A stretch of 64,000 nucleotides of DNA from Actinoplanes palleronii (GCF_016862315.1 NZ_BOMS01000031.1:104028-168027), one strand, 5' to 3'. Shown: positions 45,794 through 54,936, numbered from the stretch's first letter. Translations and numbers: made by a program. Notes: a model not told the origin generated them from the sequence alone.

Positions 45794-45961
45794 CCGGGGG
45801 GAACGGAGTAACCGAAGGGGGGCTTCGTCCGTTAAGTTCACTTTACCCCCTCAATCGGCCAATGCGGAAGTCGACCCACTAAAGCGGACAAACAACGCGA
45901 ATGTTCGCTGGGCCGACACTCACGTCGAACAGCGGAGCGCCCACCGGGCTACGCTGTCCGG

Positions 45962-46552
45962 GTGGCGGATCTTCTGGTATGGATCGACTGTGAGATGACC
46001 GGTCTCGAGCTGGGCAAGGACAAGCTCATCGAGGTTGCGGCCCTGGTCACCGATCCTGAACTCAACGTGCTCGGCGAGGGCGTCGACCTGGTCATTCACG
46101 CCGATGACGCGGCGCTCGACGCCATGCCTCCGGTGGTGCGGGACATGCATGCGAAATCGGGACTGACCGAGGAGGTGCGCCGCTCCGTCCTCACCATGGG
46201 TGAGGCCGAGGAGCTGATCCTGGCGTACATCAAGGAGCACGTCCCCAACCCGCGCACCGCGCCGCTGTGCGGCAACTCGATCGCCACCGACCGGGGCTTC
46301 CTGGCCCGGGACATGCCGGCGCTCGACTCGCACCTGCACTACCGCATGATCGACGTCTCCTCGATCAAGGAGCTCACCCGTCGTTGGTACCCGCGGGTGT
46401 ATTTCGGGCAGCCGGCCAAGGGCCTGTCGCACCGGGCTCTCGCCGACATCAAGGAGAGCATCCGCGAGCTGGAGTACTACCGGCGAACCGTCTTCGTGCC
46501 CCTGCCGGGCCCGGACGTCGAGGCGGCCAAAGCCATCGCCGCGGAGCTCTGA
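45962..46552 (+). CDS. orn: oligoribonuclease
   Basis: 196 aa from GTG 45962. DEDDh exonuclease motifs: Exo [17 protein letters not shown], Exo II around [16 protein letters not shown], Exo [23 protein letters not shown]. It degrades 2-5 nt RNAs and pGpG to mononucleotides and is essential or important in many actinobacteria. It stands alone, followed by tRNA-His. Confidence 0.97.
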   Translation: MADLLVWIDCEMTGLELGKDKLIEVAALVTDPELNVLGEGVDLVIHADDAALDAMPPVVRDMHAKSGLTEEVRRSVLTMGEAEELILAYIKEHVPNPRTAPLCGNSIATDRGFLARDMPALDSHLHYRMIDVSSIKELTRRWYPRVYFGQPAKGLSHRALADIKESIRELEYYRRTVFVPLPGPDVEAAKAIAAEL

Positions 46553-46640
46553 CGCGCCGAACGGGTAACCCGCTCGACGAGCCGGGTCGGGGTGTGGCTA
46601 TGATTGTGCCGCACCACGGGGTTAGCCCCTCGCGGTAATG

Positions 46641-46716
46641 GTGGTCGTAGCTCAGCTGGTAGAGCACCGGGTTGTGGTCCCGGGGGTCGCGGGTTCAAGT
46701 CCCGTCGGTCACCCCA
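46641..46716 (+). tRNA. tRNA-His (anticodon GUG)
   Basis: Acceptor GTGGTCG pairs with CGGTCAC, anticodon loop TTGTGGT gives GTG, and the T-arm is CGGGTTCAAGTCCCG. The discriminator C and CCA (46714-46716) are encoded. Confidence 0.95.
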
Positions 46717-46730
46717 TGAAGTTGCAGGTC

Positions 46731-46766
46731 GAAGCGCCTGATCGCGAAAGCGGTCGGGCGCTTTTC
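46731..46766 (+). terminator. intrinsic terminator of tRNA-His
   Basis: GAAGCGCC-TGATCGC-GAAA-GCGGTCG-GGCGCTTTTC: a near-perfect stem with a GAAA tetraloop and a short T run. Confidence 0.8.
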
Positions 46767-46806
46767 GTTTCACCGCCCGGCGCCGGTCGCTGCTCGTCGG
46801 CAGAGG

Positions 46807-46899
46807 TCCGCGCTGCACGCCGGTGGGGCGGCGGGAATCCGCGCTGCACGCCGGTGGGGCGGCGGGAATCCGCGCTGCGCGCCGGTGGGGCGGCGGGAG
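46807..46899. repeat. 31-bp tandem repeat, 3 copies
   Basis: Copies at 46807-46837, 46838-46868 and 46869-46899 begin TCCGCGCTGC and end GCGGCGGGA(A/G). The first two are identical; the third differs at two positions. A partial TCCGCGC follows at 46900. Confidence 0.85.
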
Positions 46900-47377
46900 T
46901 CCGCGCCCGGCACCGCAGGGCGGTGAAAGTCCGCGCTGAGGCGGGTTCGGGGGCGGTAGGGGTACGCGATCGGGTTGTGCGTGCGGTTGCCGCCCGCCTG
47001 TGGGCGGCGCACGCACGCAATCTGGCATCGCGGGCTCCCGCCGCCCCGAGGGCGGTCCATGCGCCCGCTCGGCATCGTGCCCGGGGTCGTTTCGGCGGCC
47101 GTGGCTGCTCGCCGGGTGGATCCGGCGAGCGCGTGTGGTGTCCGGGTTCGGCCCGGTGGCCGTGACCGTGTGCCGGGCGGGACCGGCCTCGCGGAGTCGA
47201 CAGGTTTCTTTATTGTCTATTCTTCGATCGGCAGGAAACTTGATCTTCTCGAATTTGGAGTGATACTTTCCCGGCTCGACATGGCTGGGCCGTAAGAAAT
47301 CCTGCGTATAGGCATCTGCGCGGAAGAATTTTCTGCACCCGGCGAAGCTGTGCGCTACCTATGCGTAAGGGAGAGAG

Positions 47378-47545
47378 ATGACTCGGGTCGGGGGCATCGC
47401 CTACTTCCTCGTCATCGTCACCCTGATCGTGCTGGGCTTCGTCATCCGGCCGTGTTTCTGGATCGGGCTCACCGTGGCCACGGTCACCATGGTCGCGGCG
47501 TGGCTGCTCGAGTTGCTGCTCGGCCGGGGGTGCCGTTCTCGCTGA
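47378..47545 (+). CDS. small membrane protein (55 aa)
   Basis: ATG 47378 with a near-ideal GGGAGAGAG ribosome-binding site. Sequence MTRVGGIAYFLVIVTLIVLG ... WIGLTVATVTMVAAWLLELL then a basic GRGCRSR tail: two membrane helices separated by a short CFW-containing turn. No family was recognised. The strong RBS and hydrophobic periodicity support expression. Confidence 0.6.
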   Translation: MTRVGGIAYFLVIVTLIVLGFVIRPCFWIGLTVATVTMVAAWLLELLLGRGCRSR

Positions 47546-47676
47546 GCGGCGTATGTCCGCAGGGCATGGGGGCCGGCCGGGGTGAACGGGGGCCGGCCGT
47601 CCCCCATGGGCGCGGTCCGGCGCCCGGAAAGCGGAGCGGGGCGGGCGAACGGAAAGCTCGGGTGGGAAAAACTTCC

Positions 47677-47690
47677 TGGGAGCGCGCAAC
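47677..47690. promoter_or_regulatory. half-conserved CebR-like site upstream of the GH12 cellulase
   Basis: TGGGAGCGCGCAAC keeps the left arm and centre of the CebR palindrome TGGGAGCGCTCCCA but is degraded in the right arm. It lies 63 bp before the start codon. This is weaker evidence than the site before the expansin gene. Confidence 0.4.
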
Positions 47691-47752
47691 CTTTCCGCCC
47701 CCGGGTGCCACTGGGTGGGTGATCAACACTCATCTCCCCGGGAGTTCCCCTG

Positions 47753-49027
47753 ATGCTCGCCAAGCGTTTCGTCGTGCCACTCGCGGTGGCGGCCCTCGGT
47801 TCCGGCGCCGCCGTGTTCGGCGTCCTGAACGCCGATGCCGCCGAGACTGCCGGCTGCGCCGTCACGTACACCGTCAACAGCCAGTGGAATTCCGGCTTCA
47901 CCGGTGACGTGAAGGTCCGGAACACCGGTGCTTCCGCGGTGAACGGCTGGACACTCGGGTTCGCCTTCCCGTCCGGGCAGAAGCTCGCCTCCGGCTGGAA
48001 CGGCACCTGGACCCAGACCGGCACCGGCGTCACGGTGACCGACGCCGGGTGGAACAAGAGCCTGGCCGCCGGGTCGACCGTCACGCTCGGCTTCAACGGC
48101 ACCTGGAGCGGCAGCAATGCGGTACCCACCACGTTCTCCGTGAACGGGGTGACCTGCGGCGCCACGGCCACCACGGCCCCGTCCGCGACGGTCACCGCGA
48201 GCGCCACGAAGACCGCGACCGCGTCACCGACGGCCACCAAGAGTGCGACGCCGACGCCGACCGCGACGGCATCCCCGAGCGCGAGCAAGACAGCGAGCGC
48301 GACGACGAGCCCGACACCGGCGGCCACCGCCACCAAGGGTGCCGAGAACTGCACCGATTTCGCCGCCCTGATCCGCGGCAAGTACTGGGTCAACAACAAC
48401 GTCTGGGGCAAGGCCGACGGCACCGGCTCGCAGTGCGTCTGGGAGAACGGCCTCTCCGGCGACAACCTGAGCTGGGGCACGAGCTGGACCTGGGCCGGCG
48501 ACAACACCAAGGTCAAGTCGTACGGCAGTGCGGTCCTCGGCTGGCACTGGGGCAACAAGACCACCGGCACCGGCCTGCCGGTCCAGCTCAGCGCGGGCAG
48601 GACGGTCAAGGCCAGCTGGAATTTCACGGTCACCCAGAAGACCGCGAACGTCATGAACGTCTCGTACGACCTGTGGTTCCACAAGATCGCCAATCCGGAC
48701 TGGCAGGACCAGCCCACCGACGAGGTGATGGTCTGGCTCTACAAGTCCGGCGGGGCCGGCCCGGTCGGCACCAAGCAGGCGACGGTGACCCTCGGCGGCG
48801 CCACCTGGGATCTCTACAAGGGCAACATCGGCTGGGACGTCTACTCGTTCGTACGGACCGCGAACACCACCTCCGCCGACCTGAACCTGACCGATTTCAC
48901 CACTGACCTGGCGGGGCGGGGATGGCTCGACAAGACCAAGTATCTGTCCAGCGTGCAGGCCGGAACCGAGGTCTTCACCGGCTCGGGGCAGCTCGACACC
49001 AGCTCGTACTCGGTGAAGATCAGCTAG
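47753..49027 (+). CDS. secreted CBM2 - GH12 endoglucanase
   Basis: 424 aa. Signal peptide (VVPLAVAALGSGAAVFGVLN-ADAA). CBM2 (about 35-140): CAVTYTVNSQWNSGFTGDVK, WTLGFAFPSGQKLASGWNG, paired Cys and surface Trp residues. A Ser/Thr/Ala/Pro linker (about 140-195) leads to a GH12 catalytic domain (about 200-424). The nucleophile Glu is in QPTDEVMVWLYKSGGAGPVG and the acid/base Glu in SVQAGTEVFTGSG. It cleaves beta-1,4-glucan, possibly xyloglucan. CBM2 precedes the catalytic domain here, whereas many actinobacterial GH12 enzymes have it at the C-terminus. Confidence 0.95.
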   Translation: MLAKRFVVPLAVAALGSGAAVFGVLNADAAETAGCAVTYTVNSQWNSGFTGDVKVRNTGASAVNGWTLGFAFPSGQKLASGWNGTWTQTGTGVTVTDAGWNKSLAAGSTVTLGFNGTWSGSNAVPTTFSVNGVTCGATATTAPSATVTASATKTATASPTATKSATPTPTATASPSASKTASATTSPTPAATATKGAENCTDFAALIRGKYWVNNNVWGKADGTGSQCVWENGLSGDNLSWGTSWTWAGDNTKVKSYGSAVLGWHWGNKTTGTGLPVQLSAGRTVKASWNFTVTQKTANVMNVSYDLWFHKIANPDWQDQPTDEVMVWLYKSGGAGPVGTKQATVTLGGATWDLYKGNIGWDVYSFVRTANTTSADLNLTDFTTDLAGRGWLDKTKYLSSVQAGTEVFTGSGQLDTSSYSVKIS

Positions 49028-49068
49028 CCCGGTCGGCCTGTGTGCCATTGACGGTCAGGAAGTCCCGC

Positions 49069-49587
49069 GTGCCGGAGCAGGACGCCGAACGCGCCTTCAG
49101 GCGCTTCTTCGACGCACACCACACCGATCTGTCGCGCCTCGCGTACCTCGTCACCGGCGAGACGCAGATCGCCGACGATCTGGCGTCGGACGCGTTCGTC
49201 GAGGTCTGGCGGCACTGGGAACGGGTGCAGGCGGCGGACAGCCCGATCGCGTACGCCCGGGGCATCGTGACCAACCTGGCCCGCCAGTGGATCAAAAAGC
49301 AGACCCGGGAACGCGCCGGCCTGCTGCGGCTCGGCCTGTTGCGCCGGGACCGCGGCGAGACCGACACCCCCGCGATCCTCGACGTGCGCGCGGCTCTGGG
49401 GCGGCTTCCGCTCCGGCGCCGCGAGTGCGTCATCCTCCGGTACGCGTTCGACGTGCCGGAGAAGGAGGTCGCCGCGATCCTGGGCATCTCGGTGGGTGCG
49501 GTGAAGAGTCACAGCTCGCGGGGCGCCGCCCAGCTGAGTGAGTTCCTCCGGGAGATGCCGCTGATGACGGGAGGTCACCATGGCTGA
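49069..49587 (+). CDS. ECF sigma factor (SigE/SACE-like)
   Basis: 172 aa from GTG 49069 with AGGAA upstream. Region 2: FFDAHHTDLSRLAYLVTGET, DDLASDAFVEVWRHWERVQA. Region 4: LPLRRRECVILRYAFDVPEK, EVAAILGISVGAVKSHSSRG. It overlaps the membrane-protein gene by 8 bp (ATGGCTGA), so the pair is a sigma/anti-sigma-type unit. Confidence 0.9.
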   Translation: MPEQDAERAFRRFFDAHHTDLSRLAYLVTGETQIADDLASDAFVEVWRHWERVQAADSPIAYARGIVTNLARQWIKKQTRERAGLLRLGLLRRDRGETDTPAILDVRAALGRLPLRRRECVILRYAFDVPEKEVAAILGISVGAVKSHSSRGAAQLSEFLREMPLMTGGHHG

Positions 49588-50413
49588 GCGGCCCCAGAAC
49601 GACCTGGGTGCGGTGCTGCGCCAGGAGGCCGAGCGGCACCTGCCGGACGGCGACGCGATGTTCGATCGGATCAACCGGCAGCGCTTCGCCGGTACGCCGG
49701 CCCCACCGGCTCGCCCGCTGTGGAGTTTCACCGGGCTGCGGCCGATGGCGGCGGCCTTCTCGGTGGCGGCCACCCTGGTGGCCGGGTTCACCGGGATCAA
49801 GCTGCTCACCAGCGACGAACCGGAACGGACACCGACCGCGACGACCGGCACCGCCTCGGCCGCGCCGACCAGCCGGCCACCCCTGCCGGTCACCACCCGG
49901 CCGAGCCCGTCCGCGGCCGGCACGCCGAAGCACACCACCACCACCACCACCGGCGGCGGCGGGCCCACCGGCCGGCCGCACGCCAGCCGGTCCAGTGCTG
50001 CGGCGCCGCCGGCGTTCCAGCCGGTGTCCGGTTTCGTCAGCTCGTCCGGGGTGATCAACGAGTACTCGACGGACACCTGGGGGCAGAGCGACGTGACGAT
50101 CACCAACACCCGGCAGATCACCGCGCTGGACCTGGCGATCAGCGTGGCCCGGACCGCGGGCGTGGCGAACACCGGCAACTGGAGCACGGTGCCCGGCTCG
50201 ATGATCACGATCACCCTGGCCGAGGAGAAGGACGCGCTGATCTACCGCTTCACCCTGAAGCCGGGCGGCGTCCTCGCGGCCGGCAGCTACGTCTTCGCGG
50301 CCCAGTACCAGCAGGCCGGGAAGCGCGACCCGGGCGCCGACCTCTACGGCGCGGTCGCCTCGGCCGGTGAGCAGCGGGCGGAGGTCACGGGGGCCTTCGT
50401 CGCGGCGAGCTGA
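49580..50413 (+). CDS. membrane-anchored partner of the ECF sigma factor (putative anti-sigma)
   Basis: 277 aa; ATG with perfect GGGAGGT. The N-terminal 55 residues are cytoplasmic (LGAVLRQEAERHLPDGDAMF, DRINRQRF), followed by one membrane helix (FSVAATLVAGFTGIKLL), a Thr/Pro-rich linker with poly-Thr, and an extracytoplasmic beta-rich domain of about 130 residues (DTWGQSDVTITNTRQITALD, YRFTLKPGGVLAAGSYVFAA). That topology matches anti-sigma factors lacking a ZAS zinc motif. The outer domain looks like an immunoglobulin- or cellulose-binding-like fold and may be a sensor. Anti-sigma function is inferred from coupling. Confidence 0.75.
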   Translation: MAERPQNDLGAVLRQEAERHLPDGDAMFDRINRQRFAGTPAPPARPLWSFTGLRPMAAAFSVAATLVAGFTGIKLLTSDEPERTPTATTGTASAAPTSRPPLPVTTRPSPSAAGTPKHTTTTTTGGGGPTGRPHASRSSAAAPPAFQPVSGFVSSSGVINEYSTDTWGQSDVTITNTRQITALDLAISVARTAGVANTGNWSTVPGSMITITLAEEKDALIYRFTLKPGGVLAAGSYVFAAQYQQAGKRDPGADLYGAVASAGEQRAEVTGAFVAAS

Positions 50414-50432
50414 GCCGGGCGCCTGGGCGCGG

Positions 50433-50888
50433 TCAGTTCACCGCGTCCAGGCCACTGTCCGCGCAGACCTGCGCCATGTCGGCCGCTGCGGCGCTGACCG
50501 CGGCGATGGCGTCCGGCTCATCGCCGCTGTCGTGCGAGGCCAGAGCTATGTCGTACGCCTGAGCCAGCGTGGTCGCGGCGTCACCGACCGGTGCGTCCGC
50601 CGTGGCACTGGCGTCCGCGATCGCCCGGACCACGCCCGGCTGCATCAGCGACGCGTCGCGGATGGCGGCACCCAGCAGCCCGCAGGTGATCAGGCCGGGC
50701 GGGTTGTCGGCCGCCGGGGGGCCGATCGCCGGTGACGCCGTGGCGGCCGGGGCGGGGGAGGGCGGGTCGGCGATCGTGCCCGGTTCGGTCGTCGGCACGG
50801 CCGCCGTCGACCCGGGCGCCTGCTCCGAGCCGCAGCCGGTGAGGCCAGCAACCAGGACCAGGGCGACAAGTCGTGCACATGCTGACAT
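50433..50888 (-). CDS. small secreted lipoprotein, unknown function
   Basis: 151 aa from ATG 50888. Lipobox LVAGLTGC-GSEQAP at about residues 16-23 predicts lipid attachment to Cys. A Pro/Ala/Thr linker and a helical domain (GLITCGLLGAAIRDASLMQP, AAADMAQVCADSGLDAVN) with two Cys follow. No family was recognised. Convergent with the anti-sigma-like gene. Confidence 0.7.
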   Translation of the reverse strand: MSACARLVALVLVAGLTGCGSEQAPGSTAAVPTTEPGTIADPPSPAPAATASPAIGPPAADNPPGLITCGLLGAAIRDASLMQPGVVRAIADASATADAPVGDAATTLAQAYDIALASHDSGDEPDAIAAVSAAAADMAQVCADSGLDAVN

Positions 50889-51029
50889 TCCAACCACGCT
50901 ACGGCTTCCGCCCCGGGCGCGGCCGGCGAGGTGGGGGAGGCGGCCCCTGGGGTGCTCCGGTCGTACCGGAAAAAAGAACGCGGACCCGGTCGTCAGTGAC
51001 CGGGCCCGCGCCGAGCGGGGTGTTGACGA

Positions 51030-52304
51030 TCAGCTCAGGGCGCTGCCCTTCTTGTACTCGTCCCAGCTCATGTTCCAGTCGGTCCAGCCGTTGCCGTTCT
51101 TGAGCTTCTCCTCGGTGCCGGACACCGTGATCACGTCGCCCATCAGGGTGCGGCCGAAGAGCCACTTGCCCATCGCCTCGGAGACGTTCACACAGCCGTG
51201 CGACACGTTGGACTTGCCCTGCACGCCCTCGGACCACGGGGCGGCGTGGATGAACTGGCCGCTCCAGGTGATCCGCTGCGCGAAGTCGATGTTGGTCTTG
51301 TAACCGCCGGCCGGGTCGGTGTCGGTGGTGTCGAAGACGGTGTGCTCCTTCTTCTCGATCACCACCATGGTCCCGCTCGACGACGGCGTGGCCTTCTTGC
51401 CCAGGCTGACCGGGATCGTCTTGATCGTCTTGCCGTCCTGCTTGACCGTCATGGCCTTGGTCTTGTTCGAGACGGTCATGACCAGCGAGCGGCCGATCTT
51501 CATGTCGACGGTGAGGTCGGAGCGGCCGTACCACCCGTCACCCATCTTCACGCCCTTGAGCTGGACCTTGTAGAAGACCTTCGAGTACGCCTTCCAGTAC
51601 ACCTTCGGCCGGAAGTGCACCTCGGTGGGGCTGATCCAGTGCCAGGTGCCCTCCTGCGCGGGCGTGGCGGTGACCACCATCTTGCGTTCGACGTCCGCCC
51701 GGTACTTCTCCGGGATCGCCCGGCCGAACTTGATGATCAGCGGCATGCCGACGCCGACGGTGTTGCCGTCGCCGAGGAAGCTCGTCACCCGGACCAGGTT
51801 CGCCGGCTTCTTCATCGTGGTGAACGTGCTGGTGACCGTGTTGTTCTTGCCCTCGGCGGCCGGGGTGCTGACCGTGGCGGTGTACTCACTGCCCCAGTCC
51901 ATCGACTGGGCGGGGTGCCAGACGCTGTCGTCCTTGTCGACGGTTCCCTTGACCTCTTCGCCCTGGGAATCCGTCACCTTGACGGTGGTGTTGTCCGGGT
52001 CCTCGCTGGTGTACTTCACGTCGGACCAGGCCTCGACGCCGGTGGCGGCGGCGGCCGGCGAGGTCACCGCGACGGTGCTCAGCGTGGGCTCGGGCGATGG
52101 GGCGCCGGCGGCGTTGCCGGTGGCATCGCCGGAACCGCCACCGTTCCAGCTCGGTGTCTTGCTGCCGCTGCACGCGGCGGTGAAGAGCAGACTCCCGGCC
52201 AGCAGCGCGACCATGGCCGTGCGCACCCGGCGCCGACCGCTGCCGGCCGGCTGGCTCAGCCCCGCCGACCTCAGCCCTGCCGACTGAACTTGATCCATTT
52301 CCAT
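51030..52304 (-). CDS. L,D-transpeptidase lipoprotein (Ig-like + YkuD)
   Basis: 424 aa from ATG 52304 behind GAGGGGACC. Lipobox LLFTAAC-SGS. Two Ig-like domains (TVSTPAAEGKNNTVTSTFTT; RFRPKVYWKAYSKVFYKVQ-type) precede the YkuD catalytic domain. Its Cys lies in NVSHGCVNVSEAMGKWLFGR with the HxxG/SHGC(V)N signature, and a conserved Trp-rich tail WTDWNMSWDEYKKG follows. Such LdtMt2-like enzymes make 3-3 cross-links in peptidoglycan on the outer face of the membrane. It lies in tandem with a second, similar gene. Confidence 0.95.
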   Translation of the reverse strand: MEMDQVQSAGLRSAGLSQPAGSGRRRVRTAMVALLAGSLLFTAACSGSKTPSWNGGGSGDATGNAAGAPSPEPTLSTVAVTSPAAAATGVEAWSDVKYTSEDPDNTTVKVTDSQGEEVKGTVDKDDSVWHPAQSMDWGSEYTATVSTPAAEGKNNTVTSTFTTMKKPANLVRVTSFLGDGNTVGVGMPLIIKFGRAIPEKYRADVERKMVVTATPAQEGTWHWISPTEVHFRPKVYWKAYSKVFYKVQLKGVKMGDGWYGRSDLTVDMKIGRSLVMTVSNKTKAMTVKQDGKTIKTIPVSLGKKATPSSSGTMVVIEKKEHTVFDTTDTDPAGGYKTNIDFAQRITWSGQFIHAAPWSEGVQGKSNVSHGCVNVSEAMGKWLFGRTLMGDVITVSGTEEKLKNGNGWTDWNMSWDEYKKGSALS

Positions 52305-52451
52305 GGTCCCCTCACGGCGTCGTATCTCCCCCGGCGCCCAATACTGCTCCACAAAAGCCAGTTGACCAATCCCGGATTCGTGCCGGTACTCACTGCTTGC
52401 CCTATCGGTGTGACCGGGCAAACGCTGAATCGGACCGTGTCGCGAGGCCGG

Positions 52452-53687
52452 TCAGCCGAGGCCCGCGGGCACCGGGAGCGCACTGCCCTCGGCGAACTTC
52501 TCCCAGCTCACGTCCCATGGCGTCCAGCCGTTGCCGTAGTCCAGTTTGTCGCCGGTGCCCTTCACCGTGACCGGGTCGCCGACAAGCGTCTTGTCGAACA
52601 GCCAGGTCGCGTTCGAGGGGGAAACGTTGACACATCCGTGCGACACGTTCCGGCGACCCTGTGCGCCCGTCGACCACGGCGCGGAATGGATGTACTGGCC
52701 ACTCCAGGTCAGCCGCTGCGCGTAATCGATCGGGGTCTTGTAGCCGTTCTCCGGGTCGGTGTCGGTGGTGTCGAAGACGGTGTGCGACATCTTCTCGATG
52801 ATCACCATGGTGCCGCTGGAGGACGGGGTGCTCGACTTGCCGAGGCTCACCGGCATGGTCTTGACCACCTTGTCGTCCTTGAGGACGGTCATCTTCTTGG
52901 TGGCGTTGTCGACCTTCATCACGAACTTGCGCCCGATCTTGGCGGTCGCCGCCCGGTCCTTGTCGCCGTAGAAGCCCTTGCCGGTGGGCAGGCCACCGAC
53001 CGCGATCCGCACCTTCAGCGTGGTGCCGGACTGCCAGAACTCCGGGGCGCGGTAATACGCCTGAGTGCCGCTGGACGTCCAGGACCAGGTGCCCGGCTGG
53101 GCCGGCGTGGTCTCGACGAACATCCGCTTCTGCACGGCGGCCCGGTCGGCCTTCTTGATGCCCGGGTTGAACTCGACCACCACCGGCATGGCCACGCCAT
53201 ACGTGTAGTCGTCGAACAGGTAGAGGCCGGTGCCGGTGCGCTTGCCGGGCGCGCCCATCGTGGTGAAGCTGGTCTTCGCCGTGGTGGTGGTGCCGTCGGC
53301 GGCGGTCGCGGTGACCTGCGCGGCGTACGTCTGGTTGGTCTTCAGGGTCTTGCCCGGCACCCACGCCGAACCGTCCGTGCGCAGCTCGCCGGCGACGGCC
53401 TTGCCTTTGCTGTCGGTCAGCTGGACCGAGGTGACCTCGCCGTTGCTCACCTTCAGCCCGATCTCCGCGCTGACCGGCACGTTCTTCTTGCCGGCCGCCG
53501 GAGTGACGGACACCGTGGCGGGCCCGGCGTCGACGGTGGCGCTCTCCGGGATCGGTGCCGTGGAGGTGGCCGGCCCGGCGCTCGCCGCAACGGCGGCCTC
53601 CGGCGACTTGTCATCGCCGCAGGCCGCTAGCGGCACAGTCACGGCCAGTGCGAGCAGCGTCGCCACACAGCGGCGGAGGTCAAGCAT
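52452..53687 (-). CDS. second L,D-transpeptidase lipoprotein (tandem paralogue)
   Basis: 411 aa from ATG 53687. Lipobox VPLAAC-GDD. Same architecture as its downstream neighbour: Ig-like domains (VSVTPAAGKKNVPVSAEIGL), catalytic NVSHGCVNVSPSNATWLFDK, and WTPWDVSWEKFAEGSALP at the end. Blocks such as SSSGTMVIIEK and HTVFDTTDTDP are nearly the same in both, indicating tandem duplication. A 147-bp gap lies between the genes. Confidence 0.95.
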   Translation of the reverse strand: MLDLRRCVATLLALAVTVPLAACGDDKSPEAAVAASAGPATSTAPIPESATVDAGPATVSVTPAAGKKNVPVSAEIGLKVSNGEVTSVQLTDSKGKAVAGELRTDGSAWVPGKTLKTNQTYAAQVTATAADGTTTTAKTSFTTMGAPGKRTGTGLYLFDDYTYGVAMPVVVEFNPGIKKADRAAVQKRMFVETTPAQPGTWSWTSSGTQAYYRAPEFWQSGTTLKVRIAVGGLPTGKGFYGDKDRAATAKIGRKFVMKVDNATKKMTVLKDDKVVKTMPVSLGKSSTPSSSGTMVIIEKMSHTVFDTTDTDPENGYKTPIDYAQRLTWSGQYIHSAPWSTGAQGRRNVSHGCVNVSPSNATWLFDKTLVGDPVTVKGTGDKLDYGNGWTPWDVSWEKFAEGSALPVPAGLG

Positions 53688-53819
53688 GGTCGTGCCCCGT
53701 TCTGGAGTTCTCGGCGCAGACATCGTGACGCACGCGCGCAAATTCCGGGTCCCCCTTAAGGAGGGAAGCGGTCGATTTCAAGGATCTCCGGGGGCCGTGC
53801 TACCGTTTTCTCGTTGCCA

Positions 53820-53892
53820 GCGCCGCTAGCTCAACTGGCAGAGCAGCGGACTCTTAATCCGCGGGTTGTAGGTTCAAGTCCTACGCGGCGCA
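53820..53892 (+). tRNA. tRNA-Lys (anticodon CUU), copy 1
   Basis: Acceptor GCGCCGC pairs with GCGGCGC, anticodon loop CTCTTAA gives CTT, and the T-arm is GTAGGTTCAAGTCCTAC. CCA is not encoded. Identical over its length to the copy at 54973. Confidence 0.96.
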
Positions 53893-53902
53893 CAACGTGA
53901 TC

Positions 53903-53934
53903 AAGGCCGCGTCACCTCCGGGTGGCGCGGCCTT
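53903..53934 (+). terminator. terminator after tRNA-Lys copy 1
   Basis: AAGGCCGCGTCACC - TCC - GGGTGGCGCGGCCTT, 10 bp after the tRNA. Confidence 0.65.
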
Positions 53935-53964
53935 CGTCGTATCCGGGTGGGGTTAGGGTTGCCC

Positions 53965-54936
53965 GTGCCTTCCGACGCCACGGTCACCCTCGATGACCTC
54001 GACATCCTCGCCCACCAGGCCTTCGACCTGGACGACCCGATGCCGGTCGTCGCCGATCTGGTCGACGCGGTCGAGCAGAACCGGCTGGCCGATCCGGCCG
54101 ACGCCTCGCACGCGCTGCTACTCGCCTCCGAGTTGGCCGAGCAGGCCGGTGATCTTCCGGCGGCCCTCGGGTATGCCGAGCGGGCCACCACGGCGCCGGG
54201 TGGCGGTCCGTTCGCCCGGTCCTGCTGGGCGGAGCTCCTGGTGAAGTCGGGACGCGAGGACGAGGGGCTCGAGCAGTTCGCCGCGGTGCGGCCCGAGCTG
54301 CTCCGCGATCCGCTGGCCGCGTCGTACGTCCCGGCCGCCCTGGAGGCCTGTGACCGGGCCACGGTGGCCCTGGAGTGGCTGACCGAGGCGGTCCGCACGG
54401 TGATCGAGCGCGCCCCGCGGGACGAGCCGGACTACGCCGAGGTCGAGCTGCTGTTCGCGCTGATCAAGGAGCGGCACCGGGTGCGCGAGGGCCTGGAGCT
54501 GTCCCACGACGACCTGGACGACCTCTACCACGAGATGGAGGCCGCGGTGGAGGCGCCGGAGCCGGACGAGGGCCGCGCGGTGCTCTTCTGGCCGGAGCCG
54601 GAGCTGGCCACGCTGCTGGCCCGCTGGCCGGAGCAGGCCGAGGCGTACGGCGCGGACTGGGACCGGCACCGGGAGCTGCTGGAGCAGACCCTGGCGACCT
54701 GGTCGTCGTCCGGGGTGATGCGGCTGGGGCTGTTCCGGGGCTCGGTCGACGGGCTCGTCGCGTTCGCCGCCGCGACGGGTGTCGAGCCGGACGATCCGGC
54801 GGTGCACACCGACTACGCCGACACGATCGGCGACCAGGGCGGCGCCGTCGTGTGGCCGCCGCAGCGCAACGCTCCGTGTTGGTGCGGTTCCGGCGCCAAG
54901 TACAAGAAGTGCTGTCTGCCCCGTTCGCGAGGCTGA
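53965..54936 (+). CDS. SEC-C motif-containing protein with helical-repeat body
   Basis: 323 aa from GTG 53965; a GTG at 53947 is possible too. The C-terminus ends in the SEC-C zinc motif RNAPCWCGSGAKYKKCCLPR (C-x-C-x8-C-C). The rest is TPR-like helical repeat (DASHALLLASELAEQAGDLP, ALGYAERATTAPGG). SEC-C motifs bind zinc and often mediate SecB or ribosome contacts in SecA and are found in many stand-alone proteins of unknown role. It is sandwiched between two identical tRNA-Lys genes. Confidence 0.85.
   Translation: MPSDATVTLDDLDILAHQAFDLDDPMPVVADLVDAVEQNRLADPADASHALLLASELAEQAGDLPAALGYAERATTAPGGGPFARSCWAELLVKSGREDEGLEQFAAVRPELLRDPLAASYVPAALEACDRATVALEWLTEAVRTVIERAPRDEPDYAEVELLFALIKERHRVREGLELSHDDLDDLYHEMEAAVEAPEPDEGRAVLFWPEPELATLLARWPEQAEAYGADWDRHRELLEQTLATWSSSGVMRLGLFRGSVDGLVAFAAATGVEPDDPAVHTDYADTIGDQGGAVVWPPQRNAPCWCGSGAKYKKCCLPRSRG

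Larger units (their letters stand above)
45476..45961. other. spacer with two terminator hairpins, no gene
   Basis: 486 bp between the low-complexity protein and orn. It holds hairpins at 45507-45537 and 45755-45793; the remainder is unassigned. The orn promoter should lie in its AT-richer last 130 bp. Confidence 0.5.
46717..47377. other. gene-free spacer with terminator and tandem repeats
   Basis: 661 bp. It contains the tRNA-His terminator (46731-46766) and a 3 x 31-bp tandem repeat (46807-46899). A noticeably AT-richer stretch (47200-47330) may hold the promoter of the 55-aa membrane protein. No convincing gene was seen. Confidence 0.5.

Noticed and set aside
51198..53630. 810-codon plus-strand frame spanning both L,D-transpeptidase genes
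   Set aside because: Crosses two well-supported genes on the other strand and the gap between them; no motifs.
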